From the NCBI RefSeq assembly GCF_001648555.1, contig NZ_LQXM01000028.1, forward strand, positions 310,001 through 374,000: a stretch of 64,000 nucleotides of DNA, written 5' to 3'. The notes beneath the pieces were generated by a model. It was not told the origin of the DNA, made no database searches, and saw only the letters and a program-made list of their open reading frames with translations. The DNA is from Rossellomorea aquimaris TF-12 (GTDB taxonomy: Bacteria; Bacillota; Bacilli; Bacillales; Bacillaceae_B). Both the position numbers and the translations under genes were made by a program. Positions 45,175 to 55,325 of the stretch are shown piece after piece. Positions within the stretch are counted from its first letter, which is position 1, and each line of letters begins with the position of its first letter.

Positions 45175-48100
45175 CTAGTTTTTCTTACCTTTTTGCCCTG
45201 GAGTCTCTGGTCCCTCACTACTTAAAAAGAACCATTTCCCGTTGGATTTCATCCAACCTTTTTTCATGTCGCCTTCTTGAGTTGGTCTCAACCATTTAGC
45301 GTTCGAATTAGCACCACCAAATTTCAACGTACCATTGTCATTTAGTGTGTATTTTTTCCCATTCCATTCAATACGACCTGTTTGCATTTCACCGTCTTCA
45401 TTGTAGAAATACCAGTTTCCATCTACATATACCCAACCAGTTAGCATCGGTTGTTCTTCCTCTTGAACAATTCGCCCTTCTACCTCAGGTGACACAGGAC
45501 TATTCTTCTCAAGATATGAAGTGAATACTTCAAAGTCAACCACGAATAATTCAGTGATACGACCTTCTTCTTTCGCATTCTTAAACATTGTATATCCGTC
45601 TCCACCATTTGCAGTAAAAGCATTAGTAGCGACTGTATACATCATTTCTGGATCAATGGCTTCGAATCCATTATCCGTCTTCACTTCTACAAACCATACT
45701 CGTTCCCCGGCCGGCTTGTTTACATCGTACTTAAAGTTAATTCCTGATACCTGAAGGAATTCACCCGGTGCGTCTGTTCCTTCTACTCTAGATACGCTGT
45801 GCTCCAGGGCGTCTAATATCTCTTGACCTGTTAGGTTAAGGGTAACAAGGTTGTTTCCAAAAGGCATGGTTGTTAATACTTCTCCAAGTGTGATATCCCC
45901 TGCATCAATAGAAGCACGGATTCCACCACCATTTTGAAGAGCAATATGTGTCTTCACAGATTCGTTTGCTTTTGCAACCATTCCGTCTGTGATTAGGTTT
46001 CCAAGGTTTGTTTCTTTTCTTCGTACATCTCCACGCTCTCCATTAAGGACAACGTCTGTTTTTCCAACCACTTCTCTTTTCAATTCTTCCAGTGGTGCTT
46101 TATATTCGTTTACCTTTGCAAGAGCATCAGCATCTTGTTCATAGTTCTTAAGATCAAGTACTTCACCACTATGGTTTGTTACGACACCCTCTGCATTGAA
46201 GGTTACATCTAGTAAACCAAGTAGATTTAAGTACTCACCAGCTTGTACAATGAGAGTCGGCTCCTCTTTCTCAATCACTACCGGTTCATCAAGAACAGTA
46301 TGAGAGTGACCACCAACGATAACATCAATTCCATCTACTGCTTCTGCTAGATCCAGGTCATTTGAATAACCTAAATGCGAGAGAACGATAATTTTATTGA
46401 TGCCTTCACTTTGAAGCATTTGGATTGTCGCATTTGATTTTTCAACTGCATTTTCAAATACTACATTCTCCCCTGGACTTGAAATGAATTTTGTATCTGG
46501 AGTTGTTAATCCGAAAATCCCTACTTTTTCTCCATCTACTTCTTTAATCATGGCCGGGTAGACATTTCCACCTTCGCCAGGAGTACCGATTTCATTTTTA
46601 AATATTGGTTCTAAATCTGTATCCCCTGTCACGGTAACGTTTGATGATACCATTGGGAAGTTCATTTCTTTAATAAAATTCGCAAGTGTTTTTGAGTCTT
46701 TGTCAAACTCATGGTTTCCTAATGTCATGGCGTCATAGCCAAGCTCATTCATAAACCAAAGATCTGCAAGACCTAAATACTGACGGAAGTAAAGTGTTCC
46801 AGAGAATACATCACCTGCGTCTACTAGCAATGTGTTTTCTTTCTCTGCACGCACTTCGTTGACTGCTGTAAATAAACGTGGATAGCCTTCAACATGTGCA
46901 TGAGTATCATTTGTGTGCATGATAGATAGTTCAAAATCAGTAGATTCTACCTCTTGGACGATTCTACCTTCTACTTTAGGTGACACTGGACTGTTCTTTT
47001 CAAGATATGAAGTAAAGACTTCATAGTCCACTTCAAATAATTCTGTGATACGACCTTCTTCTTTCGCTGCTTTGAACATGCCATATCCGTCTCCACCATT
47101 TGCTGTAAAGGCGTTGGTAGCGACTGTGTACATCAGATCCGGATCGATCGCTTCAAATCCATTGTCTGTCTTCACTTCTACAAACCATACTCGTTCTCCA
47201 GCTGGCTTATTTACATCGTACTTGAAGTGAATACCTGATACTTGAAGGAATTCACCTGGTGCGTCCGTTCCTTCTACTCTTGCAACACTGTGTTCCAGTG
47301 CGTCTAAGATCTCTTGACCTGTTAAATCAAGAGTGACAAGCGTGTTTCCAAATGGCATAGTTGTTAATACTTCACCTAGATTAATGTCTCCTGCATCAAT
47401 AGAAGCACGGATTCCACCGCCATTTTGGACCGCAATATGAGTTTTCACTGATTCATTTGCTTTCGCAACCATTCCATCTGCAATGAGATTTCCTAGGTTT
47501 GTTTCTTTTCTACGAACGTCTCCACGCTCACCATTAAGGACCACATCAGTTGAGCCTACAATTTCGCTCTTTAATTCTTCAAGTGGAGCTTTAAATTCGT
47601 TTACTTTTGCAAGTGCATCTGCATCTGCTTCGTAAGATTTAAGGTTGAGTACTTCACCACTATGGTTTGTTACGACACCCTCTGCATTGAAGGTTACATC
47701 TAGTAAGCCAAGTAGATTTAAGTATTCACCAGCTTGTACAATGAGAGTCGGCTCTTCTTTCTCAATCACTACCGGCTCATCAAGAACAGTATGAGAATGA
47801 CCCCCAACGATGATATCAAGTCCATCTACTACCTCAGCTAGATCTAAGTCATATGAATATCCTAAATGAGATAGAGCGATGACTTTATTAACACCTTCAT
47901 TTTCAAGCATCTCTATTGTCGCATTTGATTTTTCAACCGCATCTTCAAATACTACATTCTCTCCTGGATTAGAAATAAATGCAGTATCCGGAGTTGTTAA
48001 TCCAAAGATTCCTACTTTTTCTCCGTCCACTTCTTTAATCATGGCTGGATAAACACTTCCACCTTCGCCAGGAGTACCGATTTCATTTTTAAATAATGGT

Positions 48101-50604
48101 TCTAAATCTGCATCACCCGTAACGGTTACATTTGAAGAGACCATCGGGAAATTCATTTCTTTAATGAAATTCGCTAGTGTCTTAGAGTCTTTGTCGAACT
48201 CATGATTCCCTAATGTCATAGCATCGAAGCCAAGTTCATTCATGAACCAAAGATCTGCAAGACCTAAATACTGACGGAAGTAAAGTGTTCCAGAGAATAC
48301 ATCACCTGCGTCTAATAACAATGTGTTTTCTTTCTGTGCACGCACATCGTTAACCGCTGTGAATAAACGCGGATACCCTTCCACATGAGCATGTGTATCA
48401 TTTGTATGCATAATGGATAGGTTGAAATCATCATTACTTGAAGCTGTTAAGTCAAACTGTCCAATATAAGCATCATGGTCACTTGCACGACCGTGCTCTT
48501 CCATATAAGGAGAGTTAAAGTTTACAATATCGTATTCTGCACCCGCAGCTAGTTGGTTAGATACAAGCATGTGATCAAGGACTTGAGCATTCCCTTGATA
48601 CGTATAAGTATATCTTTCTTCAGCTGGGAGAGTTTCAACTAAGTTTGTTAATTCAGAACCTTCTAATGCTTGTAATGGCGCTGAATATTCAAAATCGTTT
48701 AAGTCTCCCATTACAACCACATTTGCTTCTTCGTTTTTGGAGAGAATATCTGCTACAAAGTTATTCACAATGTTTGCAATTTCAAGTCGCTGCATTTCAC
48801 TACCTAGTGTAGGTGGTTGATTTTTCCCGAATAAAGGCTCATCTCCACCTTTGGAGTTAAAGTGATTGTTAATAACAATGACGTCTTCCCCATTAAAGTT
48901 GAACTGAGCCGCTAAAGGTTTACGACTATCATTAAAAGCAGCATTGGTAGGATCGATTCTTCCTGGGTTAAACGTTAGTGCACCATTTTCATATGCAACT
49001 GCCGTTGTTGCGTCACCCTTCGTTCCTTCTGCTAGTGTTACCCGTTCAGGATTGTAAAGATAACCAACACGGATATTCCCACCTGGAATACCACCATCGG
49101 TTTTATCCTCAGGTGCTATTTCGGTCCAAGCATATGTCGGTCCACCAAATCCAGCAATGGCATCACTTAGTGCTTTATAGTTTGCATCAGCTACTACGGT
49201 ACCATCATCTGTTGTTCCACTTTCATCTAACACTTCGACTAATCCAATGATGTCAGGAGAGTGTAAGTTCTCTACCATTGATTTTGCTAGTTTGTCTCGC
49301 TTTGCTGTATCAGAAGCAGCAAAGTTTTCGATGTTGTAGCCAGCAACCGTTAACTTATCATCTGCTTTTTCAATGGTTGTTACTTCCGAAGTAAATTCAC
49401 GCTCTGTAAGTTCTGGAAGGCTTGCTTCTTTTACTAAAATTTTAAAGTTACTGTAGCTATAACTAACAACTCCTGTAACAGTTCCATTAAATACATCACC
49501 TGTTTTAGCAACATAGTCACGATTATCTAATAATAGGAACATTCTTTCAGGGTTTTGATTTTCCTTCGTTAAAAGAGGAGCTCCCTCTTTTGTATATGCT
49601 TTCCCTTCAACTTCACCTGTGATAACTGGAACTTCTCCATACTTTTGAGGTCCAGTAACAGTTGGATTGTTAAGAGCAACAAGCATACCTTCTATGCTTT
49701 CATAAAAATCAATTCCATCTTCTTGAGGATCAAACGTACCTAATTGGTCGTTATCGATTACTTCTGTTGGAGGAATGACATCTTCTCCAACTACCAATGC
49801 TTCAGGAAGATCATTAGCATTTGAAGTAATAATCACATTACCATCTTTGGCATTGATTTCTGTCATCGCTAAATCCGTTTGTAGTTTTTCAGAGTAACCA
49901 TCTAGGACCCATTCTTTTACTTGTCCATCAACCGTTACTGCATCTCCTACATTTACATTGTGAGATGGTTTGTAAACCAGGATACCTTCTGACGTCTTAT
50001 CATTTTCATCAGGTGTTTCATCCTGCATATAGAAATTACTTCCATCAACAACATGTGTTACGATGCCTTCTACTGCTTTTACATTTTCTGAAACATAAGG
50101 TGATGTATGTCCTTCACCTTGAATATCACTTATTTCTAATCCTTCAATGCCTTCAAATGGTTTTGGTTCTTCTGGACCTTCACCTTCAAAAGTCATTGCG
50201 GAAGCATTTTTTAATCCTGGAACACTATAATAAGCAGTCAGGTCTCCTGTAATAATAACCTTTTTACCAATATTCCCTGGATTTGTTTGCAAACCAAACT
50301 TCGCTCGGAAAGTAGATGGTAATTGAACAGGTAGGATTTTTGAAGCATCCTTTTCACTTGGGGAATCTGCAATGGCGAAATTATAATCATTACTATACGG
50401 AGCCTCAAAATCATAACTGTTAGTACCAGTTGTATGGCCAACAATATATCCAGCTACCGTCCCAGTACCACTGTTATTGTCAATAGCCTCTTGAACGGTT
50501 AAATATGTTGATGCTGAAGCCAAGGATCCCAATGGAACAATATAACTTACAAGCATGGCTAATATAGTTGTAACGATAAACAACTGCTTTTTCATTATTT
50601 TCAA
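45175..50604 (-). CDS. secreted multidomain nuclease with two 5'-nucleotidase modules and wall-binding repeats
   Basis: An 1809-residue protein. Signal peptide (1-31); DUF6359-like domain (VQEAIDNNSGTGTVAGYIVG, 33-150); OB-fold region (155-270); endonuclease/exonuclease/phosphatase domain (about 415-720: GYNIENFA, GLVEVLDE, GDLNDFE, RASDHDAY); two 5'-nucleotidase modules (about 725-1218 and 1222-1716), each with MHTNDTHAH, DAGDVFSG, GNHEFD, GGHSH and a NAFTANGGDGY loop; and C-terminal choline-binding-like repeats (GWVYVDGNWYFYNEDGEMQTG). It should degrade extracellular DNA/RNA to nucleosides and phosphate, like a B. subtilis YhcR-type enzyme but with the nucleotidase doubled. TTG start after gaggagg. 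A CcpA site lies upstream. Confidence 0.93.
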   Translation of the reverse strand: MKIMKKQLFIVTTILAMLVSYIVPLGSLASASTYLTVQEAIDNNSGTGTVAGYIVGHTTGTNSYDFEAPYSNDYNFAIADSPSEKDASKILPVQLPSTFRAKFGLQTNPGNIGKKVIITGDLTAYYSVPGLKNASAMTFEGEGPEEPKPFEGIEGLEISDIQGEGHTSPYVSENVKAVEGIVTHVVDGSNFYMQDETPDENDKTSEGILVYKPSHNVNVGDAVTVDGQVKEWVLDGYSEKLQTDLAMTEINAKDGNVIITSNANDLPEALVVGEDVIPPTEVIDNDQLGTFDPQEDGIDFYESIEGMLVALNNPTVTGPQKYGEVPVITGEVEGKAYTKEGAPLLTKENQNPERMFLLLDNRDYVAKTGDVFNGTVTGVVSYSYSNFKILVKEASLPELTEREFTSEVTTIEKADDKLTVAGYNIENFAASDTAKRDKLAKSMVENLHSPDIIGLVEVLDESGTTDDGTVVADANYKALSDAIAGFGGPTYAWTEIAPEDKTDGGIPGGNIRVGYLYNPERVTLAEGTKGDATTAVAYENGALTFNPGRIDPTNAAFNDSRKPLAAQFNFNGEDVIVINNHFNSKGGDEPLFGKNQPPTLGSEMQRLEIANIVNNFVADILSKNEEANVVVMGDLNDFEYSAPLQALEGSELTNLVETLPAEERYTYTYQGNAQVLDHMLVSNQLAAGAEYDIVNFNSPYMEEHGRASDHDAYIGQFDLTASSNDDFNLSIMHTNDTHAHVEGYPRLFTAVNDVRAQKENTLLLDAGDVFSGTLYFRQYLGLADLWFMNELGFDAMTLGNHEFDKDSKTLANFIKEMNFPMVSSNVTVTGDADLEPLFKNEIGTPGEGGSVYPAMIKEVDGEKVGIFGLTTPDTAFISNPGENVVFEDAVEKSNATIEMLENEGVNKVIALSHLGYSYDLDLAEVVDGLDIIVGGHSHTVLDEPVVIEKEEPTLIVQAGEYLNLLGLLDVTFNAEGVVTNHSGEVLNLKSYEADADALAKVNEFKAPLEELKSEIVGSTDVVLNGERGDVRRKETNLGNLIADGMVAKANESVKTHIAVQNGGGIRASIDAGDINLGEVLTTMPFGNTLVTLDLTGQEILDALEHSVARVEGTDAPGEFLQVSGIHFKYDVNKPAGERVWFVEVKTDNGFEAIDPDLMYTVATNAFTANGGDGYGMFKAAKEEGRITELFEVDYEVFTSYLEKNSPVSPKVEGRIVQEVESTDFELSIMHTNDTHAHVEGYPRLFTAVNEVRAEKENTLLVDAGDVFSGTLYFRQYLGLADLWFMNELGYDAMTLGNHEFDKDSKTLANFIKEMNFPMVSSNVTVTGDTDLEPIFKNEIGTPGEGGNVYPAMIKEVDGEKVGIFGLTTPDTKFISSPGENVVFENAVEKSNATIQMLQSEGINKIIVLSHLGYSNDLDLAEAVDGIDVIVGGHSHTVLDEPVVIEKEEPTLIVQAGEYLNLLGLLDVTFNAEGVVTNHSGEVLDLKNYEQDADALAKVNEYKAPLEELKREVVGKTDVVLNGERGDVRRKETNLGNLITDGMVAKANESVKTHIALQNGGGIRASIDAGDITLGEVLTTMPFGNNLVTLNLTGQEILDALEHSVSRVEGTDAPGEFLQVSGINFKYDVNKPAGERVWFVEVKTDNGFEAIDPEMMYTVATNAFTANGGDGYTMFKNAKEEGRITELFVVDFEVFTSYLEKNSPVSPEVEGRIVQEEEQPMLTGWVYVDGNWYFYNEDGEMQTGRIEWNGKKYTLNDNGTLKFGGANSNAKWLRPTQEGDMKKGWMKSNGKWFFLSSEGPETPGQKGKKN
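45460..48425 (-). repeat. internal tandem duplication of about 1.49 kb within the nuclease gene
   Basis: The DNA for the two nucleotidase modules (about 46935-48425 and 45460-46930) is highly similar over its length, including silent positions (for example the block at 47650-47780 and 46150-46280). Period about 497 codons. This implies a recent duplication or continuing gene conversion. Confidence 0.85.
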
Positions 50605-51181
50605 CCTAGTTCCTCCTCAAATTCAAAGCTCTGAAACAGGCCAATATTCTATTATTTTACCTATTTCACTTTAAACCCATTCCTAGACCTCTTTGCCTAA
50701 GGCACCAATAATCTATGGTATTATTGAAAGCGCTTACTTTCATTTTTATACCGTTAGTAATTTCTTTGTATGTAACCTATTAGTGCCAAAAATACGTAGA
50801 GAATAGCACAATTTTTAGCGCGAAAACCTACCTATTTCAAAACACCTCCATTTTTTTCACATTCAACCTAGTTTGTAGAAATATGTAAAACTAAGCTCTA
50901 TGCTAAATATATCATTTTTTCTATAAATATTAAGAACTATTTAGAAGATTTGCAAAAACGTTACTTAAGGTTCATATTTTTGAAATAAACGAAATAAAAT
51001 ATGAAATATTTGAGATTTTTTGTTTTTATACAATTAAAGTGAAAAGCTCTGACTTCTACTCCTTACTCTCTTTTTAATGTAAGGTACACTAATGTATCAT
51101 TCTTTTTGAGATGGGTATAATTACCCAAAATGAAATGAAATAAAATTGAAATAAAATAAACATTTTATGACAAAATTGGTG
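50605..51181. other. upstream region of the nuclease gene
   Basis: About 580 bp, AT-rich. Contains the CcpA site at 50725-50738 and the promoter region of the TM2 genes at its right end. No further gene seen. Confidence 0.6.
50725..50738. promoter_or_regulatory. catabolite-responsive element (CcpA site)
   Basis: tgaaagcgcttact matches the cre consensus TGWAARCGYTWNCW. 121 bp upstream of the nuclease start, consistent with catabolite repression of that gene. Confidence 0.75.
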
Positions 51182-51187
51182 TATAAT
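51182..51187 (+). promoter_or_regulatory. -10 element of the TM2 gene pair
   Basis: tataat at 51182-51187, 40 bp before the ATG; the -35 is poor. Confidence 0.45.
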
Positions 51188-51221
51188 TTCTTTTGTAAGT
51201 TAATTTTAGGAGGAATTACGT

Positions 51222-51557
51222 ATGTCAATTATGAGTAAGCAAGGTTTAACTTCTGAAGAGCTCCAACTATTAAGCTCTGAAATGTCTAAGAAACAAAAAT
51301 CGTCTGGAACTACATGGCTTTTATGGTTCTTCACGGGTGGTTTTGGTGGTCATAGATTCTATCTTGGAAAAACAGGCTCTGCTGTTGCTATGCTTTTAAC
51401 TTTAGGTGGTTTAGGAATCTGGACTTTTATCGATTTATTCTTAGTAAATGGGATGGTAAAATCAACTAACGAAAAAATCGAAAGTGATGTATTATCTGAA
51501 ATTAAACTATATAAAAACGCTAAGAAAAATTCAGAAGTTGCTGCTGGCTTAGAGTAA
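51222..51557 (+). CDS. TM2 domain protein
   Basis: A 111-residue protein with a soluble N-terminus ([19 protein letters not shown]), two membrane helices and the TM2 signature [16 protein letters not shown]...IWTFIDLF between and after them. Function of bacterial TM2 proteins is unknown. RBS aggagg; paired with a diverged paralogue 15 bp downstream. Confidence 0.92.
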   Translation: MSIMSKQGLTSEELQLLSSEMSKKQKSSGTTWLLWFFTGGFGGHRFYLGKTGSAVAMLLTLGGLGIWTFIDLFLVNGMVKSTNEKIESDVLSEIKLYKNAKKNSEVAAGLE

Positions 51558-51571
51558 GGACCTTTAACTAT

Positions 51572-51958
51572 ATGAATAGTGAGTTAAATAAAAGAGACCT
51601 AACTTTAGACGAGCTAGTCTATTTAGAGTCTGAAATGATAAATAGAAGAAAAAGTAAAGACGCTGCATGGGGTTTATGGGCTGGTTTATCTTTCTTTGGT
51701 GCCCATCGGTTCTTCACTGAAGACTATAGATATGCGAGCGCTATGTTTCTTACTACATTTATACCGCTATTAATCGTGGTAGCATCTTTATTTAATGAAA
51801 CCTATAACTTCATTTTCAATTTTTCGTTATTTCTCTTATTTTCTTCCGTTATTTGGAGCTGGATAGATGCCTTCTTTCTAAATGCCAGAATCACAAACTA
51901 CAATGAAAAGGCTGAAAGAGCAGTATTACAATCCATTTTGAATAATAGACGTTTATAA
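51572..51958 (+). CDS. diverged TM2 domain paralogue
   Basis: A 128-residue paralogue of the preceding gene: LTLDELVYLESEMINRRKS aligns with its N-terminus and FFGAHRFFTEDYRYASAM with the TM2 motif, but the first helix is weak and an extra hydrophobic stretch (FNFSLFLLFSSVIW) is present. Probably arose by tandem duplication; may form a hetero-oligomer with its neighbour. Confidence 0.8.
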   Translation: MNSELNKRDLTLDELVYLESEMINRRKSKDAAWGLWAGLSFFGAHRFFTEDYRYASAMFLTTFIPLLIVVASLFNETYNFIFNFSLFLLFSSVIWSWIDAFFLNARITNYNEKAERAVLQSILNNRRL

Positions 51959-52004
51959 TTGATACCACTTTGAAATTATATTATTTTTCTTTTCCTAAAA
52001 AAAA

Positions 52005-52052
52005 AAGCTAGAAATGAAACCCAACGAAACTGGTTTTCATTATAGCTTTTTT
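52005..52052 (+). terminator. terminator of the TM2 pair
   Basis: aaaagcta-gaaatgaaa pairs imperfectly with tttcat-tatagctttt, T-run follows. Confidence 0.8.
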
Positions 52053-52188
52053 CATTTTATATCTCTTTTAAGTTTATAGTGATTTCCTATGAATCCTTCC
52101 CCTCCTGTCTTTTTTAGCTGGATTCTCTTTAATCTTCTACATTTATTAATGATTTTAATTTACAAAAAACTCCAATATTAGAGCTTCT

Positions 52189-53004
52189 CTATTTCATCCA
52201 CTCAGGCTTCCCAAACCCTTTAAACTCTTCATCTATTACTTCCTCAAATTCCGCAGCTTCCACTACCTCTTTAATATCCTTTGCCAGCTGTGAATCTACA
52301 TCCTTCGTGTTCACTACCACTCGGTTTCTATATTGATCAGGCATGTTCTCTAATTGAATTGCATCTAATAAATTCATATTAGCTGCCAGTGCGTAGTTTC
52401 CAGGAACAGCTGATAAATCCACACTGTCCACAGATCTTGGAAGCTGCGCTGCTTCAATTGGTTTGAATTGCAGGTTTTTCACGTTTTGATCAATGTCTTT
52501 TTCTGAAATTGTCAATGGATCTGTGTCCGGTTTTAAGGTGATCAATTTTGCGTCCTCTAAGATTTGAAAGGCACGCGCCGCATTGGTTGGATCATTGGGA
52601 ATAGCGATGGCACTTCCTTCTTTTATGTCTTCGATAGAATTAAATTTTTGCGAATAAATACCCATTGGCGCAGTCGGTACTACAATGACTTCTGACAACT
52701 CTAAATTGTGCTGCTTTGCGAAGGTTTCCATGTAAACCTTATGCTGAAATAGATTAGCATCCAAGTCTCCTTGAGCTAATGCATTGTTTGGTTGGATATA
52801 GTCACTAAATTCCTTTACTTCAACTGTATAACCCTTTTTTTCTAATCCTGGTTTGATAGCTTTTGTGACCATGTCACTATATGGTCCCGAGGTTGCTCCA
52901 ATGGTCACTTCTTTTTTACTTTCTGAACCTGCTTCTTTCCCACCGCACGCTGCTAAAAAGCTAACCGTTAACGCTAATACTACTAATAAACTCCACTTTT
53001 TCAT
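52189..53004 (-). CDS. metQ: methionine ABC transporter substrate-binding lipoprotein
   Basis: A 271-residue NlpA/MetQ lipoprotein: lipobox LAAC, VTIGATSGPYSDMV, FQHKVYMETF and NANLF-type binding residues (LDANLFQH), AIPNDPTNAARA. Last gene of metN-metI-metQ. Confidence 0.95.
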   Translation of the reverse strand: MKKWSLLVVLALTVSFLAACGGKEAGSESKKEVTIGATSGPYSDMVTKAIKPGLEKKGYTVEVKEFSDYIQPNNALAQGDLDANLFQHKVYMETFAKQHNLELSEVIVVPTAPMGIYSQKFNSIEDIKEGSAIAIPNDPTNAARAFQILEDAKLITLKPDTDPLTISEKDIDQNVKNLQFKPIEAAQLPRSVDSVDLSAVPGNYALAANMNLLDAIQLENMPDQYRNRVVVNTKDVDSQLAKDIKEVVEAAEFEEVIDEEFKGFGKPEWMK

Positions 53005-53023
53005 TTGAGATTCCTCCTGTTTG

Positions 53024-53689
53024 TTATCGTTTATCTACTAATCTGGCAAAAATATCTCCTGTATATTGAATGAGCTGAACTAAGCAAATTAAGATGACCA
53101 CGGTGGTAATCATCACCGTATTATCATAGCGATAGTAACCAAAGCGAATGGCTAAATCACCAACGCCGCCTCCACCAACAATGCCTGCCATGGCGGAATA
53201 GGCAACTAAACTGATCGTTGTAATGGTAATGGCTTGAATCACAGCCGGTCGCGCTTCAGGGAGCAGTACATCCTTGATGATCATCCAGGGACTAGCCCCA
53301 ACTGAAACAGTAGCTTCAATCACACCTTTGTCGACTTCCCTTAACGCGGTTTCAACCATTCTCGCAAAAAAAGGAACACCTGCAACAGATAGTGATACCG
53401 ATGCAGCGGTTGGACCAATCGTCGTTCCTGTTAAAAGCTTTGTTAATGGAAGAAGTGCGACTAATAAAATAATGAATGGAATCGAACGAACCATATTGAC
53501 GACAAAACCGACGGCTTTTTTGATCAAGTTATTTTGTAGAAATAGCCCTTTGTCTGTAACAAATAACAGAATACCCAATGGCAAGCCTGCGATAATGGCA
53601 ACGACTAAAGATATGCCCACCATATAAACTGTTTCAAAAAACGCTTTATTCAACTCTGGCAAAATAGCGGTCAATGAATCAGGCAGCAT
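53024..53689 (-). CDS. metI: methionine ABC transporter permease
   Basis: About 221 residues, five membrane segments, with the EAA loop as VEATVSVGASPWMIIKDVLLPEARPA. The true start is ATG 53689 (MLPDSLTAIL, preceded by ggaggtg), overlapping the metN stop by 11 bp; a long upstream extension of the frame to 53953 lies inside metN and is not real. Confidence 0.95.
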   Translation of the reverse strand: MLPDSLTAILPELNKAFFETVYMVGISLVVAIIAGLPLGILLFVTDKGLFLQNNLIKKAVGFVVNMVRSIPFIILLVALLPLTKLLTGTTIGPTAASVSLSVAGVPFFARMVETALREVDKGVIEATVSVGASPWMIIKDVLLPEARPAVIQAITITTISLVAYSAMAGIVGGGGVGDLAIRFGYYRYDNTVMITTVVILICLVQLIQYTGDIFARLVDKR

Positions 53690-54692
53690 GATGGAGCACC
53701 TCCAGACTTTGGGTTCTTGCTGTAATATAGCTGATTGCCGCTTCGATTTCTGAGGAGTCTCCAATAAGCTCCATAATGAATATCCCCAGAGGAATTTCTT
53801 GAATGTATTCAATCTTCCCATGAAGAATATTGCCTTGCACTTTGTACTTTTGAAACACTTCCGAGACGACACTTTCTTCTGCAATCGACCCTTTAAATTG
53901 AATTTTGATGAGCTTTCCTTTTCTCGTATGTAGCAAATGGGATGGCAACTCAAATTGCAGGATGCTTTCGATAAACTGCTTTGTTAAAGGTTGTTTTGGT
54001 TGTGCAAAGAGATTATACACGCTGCCTTCTTCAACAATTCGGCCGTCCTGCATAACGGCCATCCGGTCACAGATTTCTTTGACTACTTCCATTTCATGAG
54101 TGATGAGAACAATGGTTAAGCCTAGTTCTTGGTTGATTTTTTTGAGTAACTTTAAAATTGACTTGGTTGTGTTCGGGTCAAGAGCAGATGTGGCTTCATC
54201 ACATAGAAGGACCGATGGGTTGTTGGCAAGTGCGCGAGCGATTCCCACCCTTTGCTTCTGGCCACCACTAAGCTGTGCAGGATAGGCGTTTGCTTTATCC
54301 GACAAACCTACCATATCTAACAGTTCCGTAACCCTTGGTTTTATTTTGGATTTTGAGATCTTCGCCGCTTTTAGGGCAAAGGCTAAATTGTCATAAACCG
54401 TTTTCGATTTGATTAAGTGAAAGTGTTGGAATATCATACTTGTTTTCTGACGAGCCAGACGCAGTTCTTTTGACGAAAGATTTGTCAGGTCCACTCCATC
54501 GATGCGTATTTCTCCTGAAGTTGGTTTCTCTAAGAGATTCAAACATCGAATCAAGGAGCTTTTTCCTGCGCCGCTGTATCCTACAATTCCGAAGATTTCT
54601 CCTTTCTGTATGGTGACCGAAACATTATCCACACCAATGACCGTTTGCTTTTTGGACTTGTATTCTTTTACTAGATTGCGAATCTCAATCAT
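53679..54692 (-). CDS. metN: methionine ABC transporter ATPase
   Basis: A 337-residue MetN: Walker A GYSGAGKSS, signature LSGGQKQRVGIARA, Walker B VLLCDEATSALD, and a C-terminal NIL regulatory domain (about 260-335, IQFKGSIAEESVVSEVFQ) that senses methionine. First gene of the operon, under a SAM riboswitch. Confidence 0.97.
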   Translation of the reverse strand: MIEIRNLVKEYKSKKQTVIGVDNVSVTIQKGEIFGIVGYSGAGKSSLIRCLNLLEKPTSGEIRIDGVDLTNLSSKELRLARQKTSMIFQHFHLIKSKTVYDNLAFALKAAKISKSKIKPRVTELLDMVGLSDKANAYPAQLSGGQKQRVGIARALANNPSVLLCDEATSALDPNTTKSILKLLKKINQELGLTIVLITHEMEVVKEICDRMAVMQDGRIVEEGSVYNLFAQPKQPLTKQFIESILQFELPSHLLHTRKGKLIKIQFKGSIAEESVVSEVFQKYKVQGNILHGKIEYIQEIPLGIFIMELIGDSSEIEAAISYITARTQSLEVLHHAA

Positions 54693-54718
54693 TCTTCCTC
54701 ACACCCCTTTTTGACAAT

Positions 54719-54750
54719 AAAAAAATGCTTCTTTCAACTGAAAGAAGCAT
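54719..54750 (-). terminator. riboswitch-controlled terminator of metNIQ
   Basis: atgcttctttcagttgaaag / aagcat stem with seven T on the minus strand, 27 bp before metN; the expression platform of the S-box leader. Confidence 0.93.
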
Positions 54751-54769
54751 CGCGTATGGTTATCGATTA

Positions 54770-54875
54770 TCTTTCAGAATGAAATCATTCTGCAGGAATT
54801 GGCACCGTTCCACACTGTGGAGGTTGCCGGACGTCATAGGGCCTGATCCCTCGGTCACTCTTGATAAATGAGATT
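54770..54875 (-). promoter_or_regulatory. SAM-I (S-box) riboswitch
   Basis: On the minus strand the leader reads ttatcaagagtgaccgaggga (shown 54850-54868), then gccc...gacgtccggcaacc and ggtgccaattcctgc, the S-box core with kink-turn. High SAM favours the terminator downstream and shuts metNIQ. Confidence 0.96.
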
Positions 54876-55006
54876 ATTAAATTTTTAGAATTTTTTATCT
54901 TATAGAGGATAATACTGGGTTTTATTTTGGAAGTCAACAAGGAATTTTTGTTGGATTATAGTGTAAGCGCTGTCTTTGTTGTGGCGTTGCGAGTTGTGGA
55001 ATTTTT

Positions 55007-55152
55007 GTTAATAATAATCGGTGATAGTTGATGATAAGATACTATTGTTGATAATATAATCGTCCCTTTTTTGGAAGTTGATAATAAAAGTTTGATAGTT
55101 GATAATAAATCCTTAAAAGTTAAAAATAAAATCGTCATTCTCGATAATAAAA
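55007..55152. repeat. degenerate repeats with 20-21 bp period (gttgataataa)
   Basis: Variants of gttgataataaa start at 55007, 55027, 55047, 55077, 55098, 55119 and 55140: steps 20, 20, 30, 21, 21, 21. Similar in period to the array at 42128 but different in sequence. Confidence 0.7.
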
Positions 55153-55277
55153 GCCTGAGACCTTTTCAAAAATTCTGTTAAAAGGGATTTTTTGGCCATT
55201 TATATAGTTTTTTGTAGGGAATTTACTATCTTTATCCAAAATACAGAGGGTTTTGGACGTTTTCTACTCAAATTCTC

Positions 55278-55325
55278 CAAAAAAAGTGCTCCCCTGGGAA
55301 CCTCATCCCAAGAGAGTACTTTTTC
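55278..55325 (-). terminator. terminator of the DUF2922 gene
   Basis: aaaaagtgctcccctggg pairs imperfectly with ccaagagagtacttttt; T-run on the minus strand. Confidence 0.8.

Noticed and set aside
53690..53953. 88-residue N-terminal extension of MetI
   Set aside because: It is an out-of-frame reading of metN with no hydrophobic or transporter pattern; the ATG at 53689 has the RBS.
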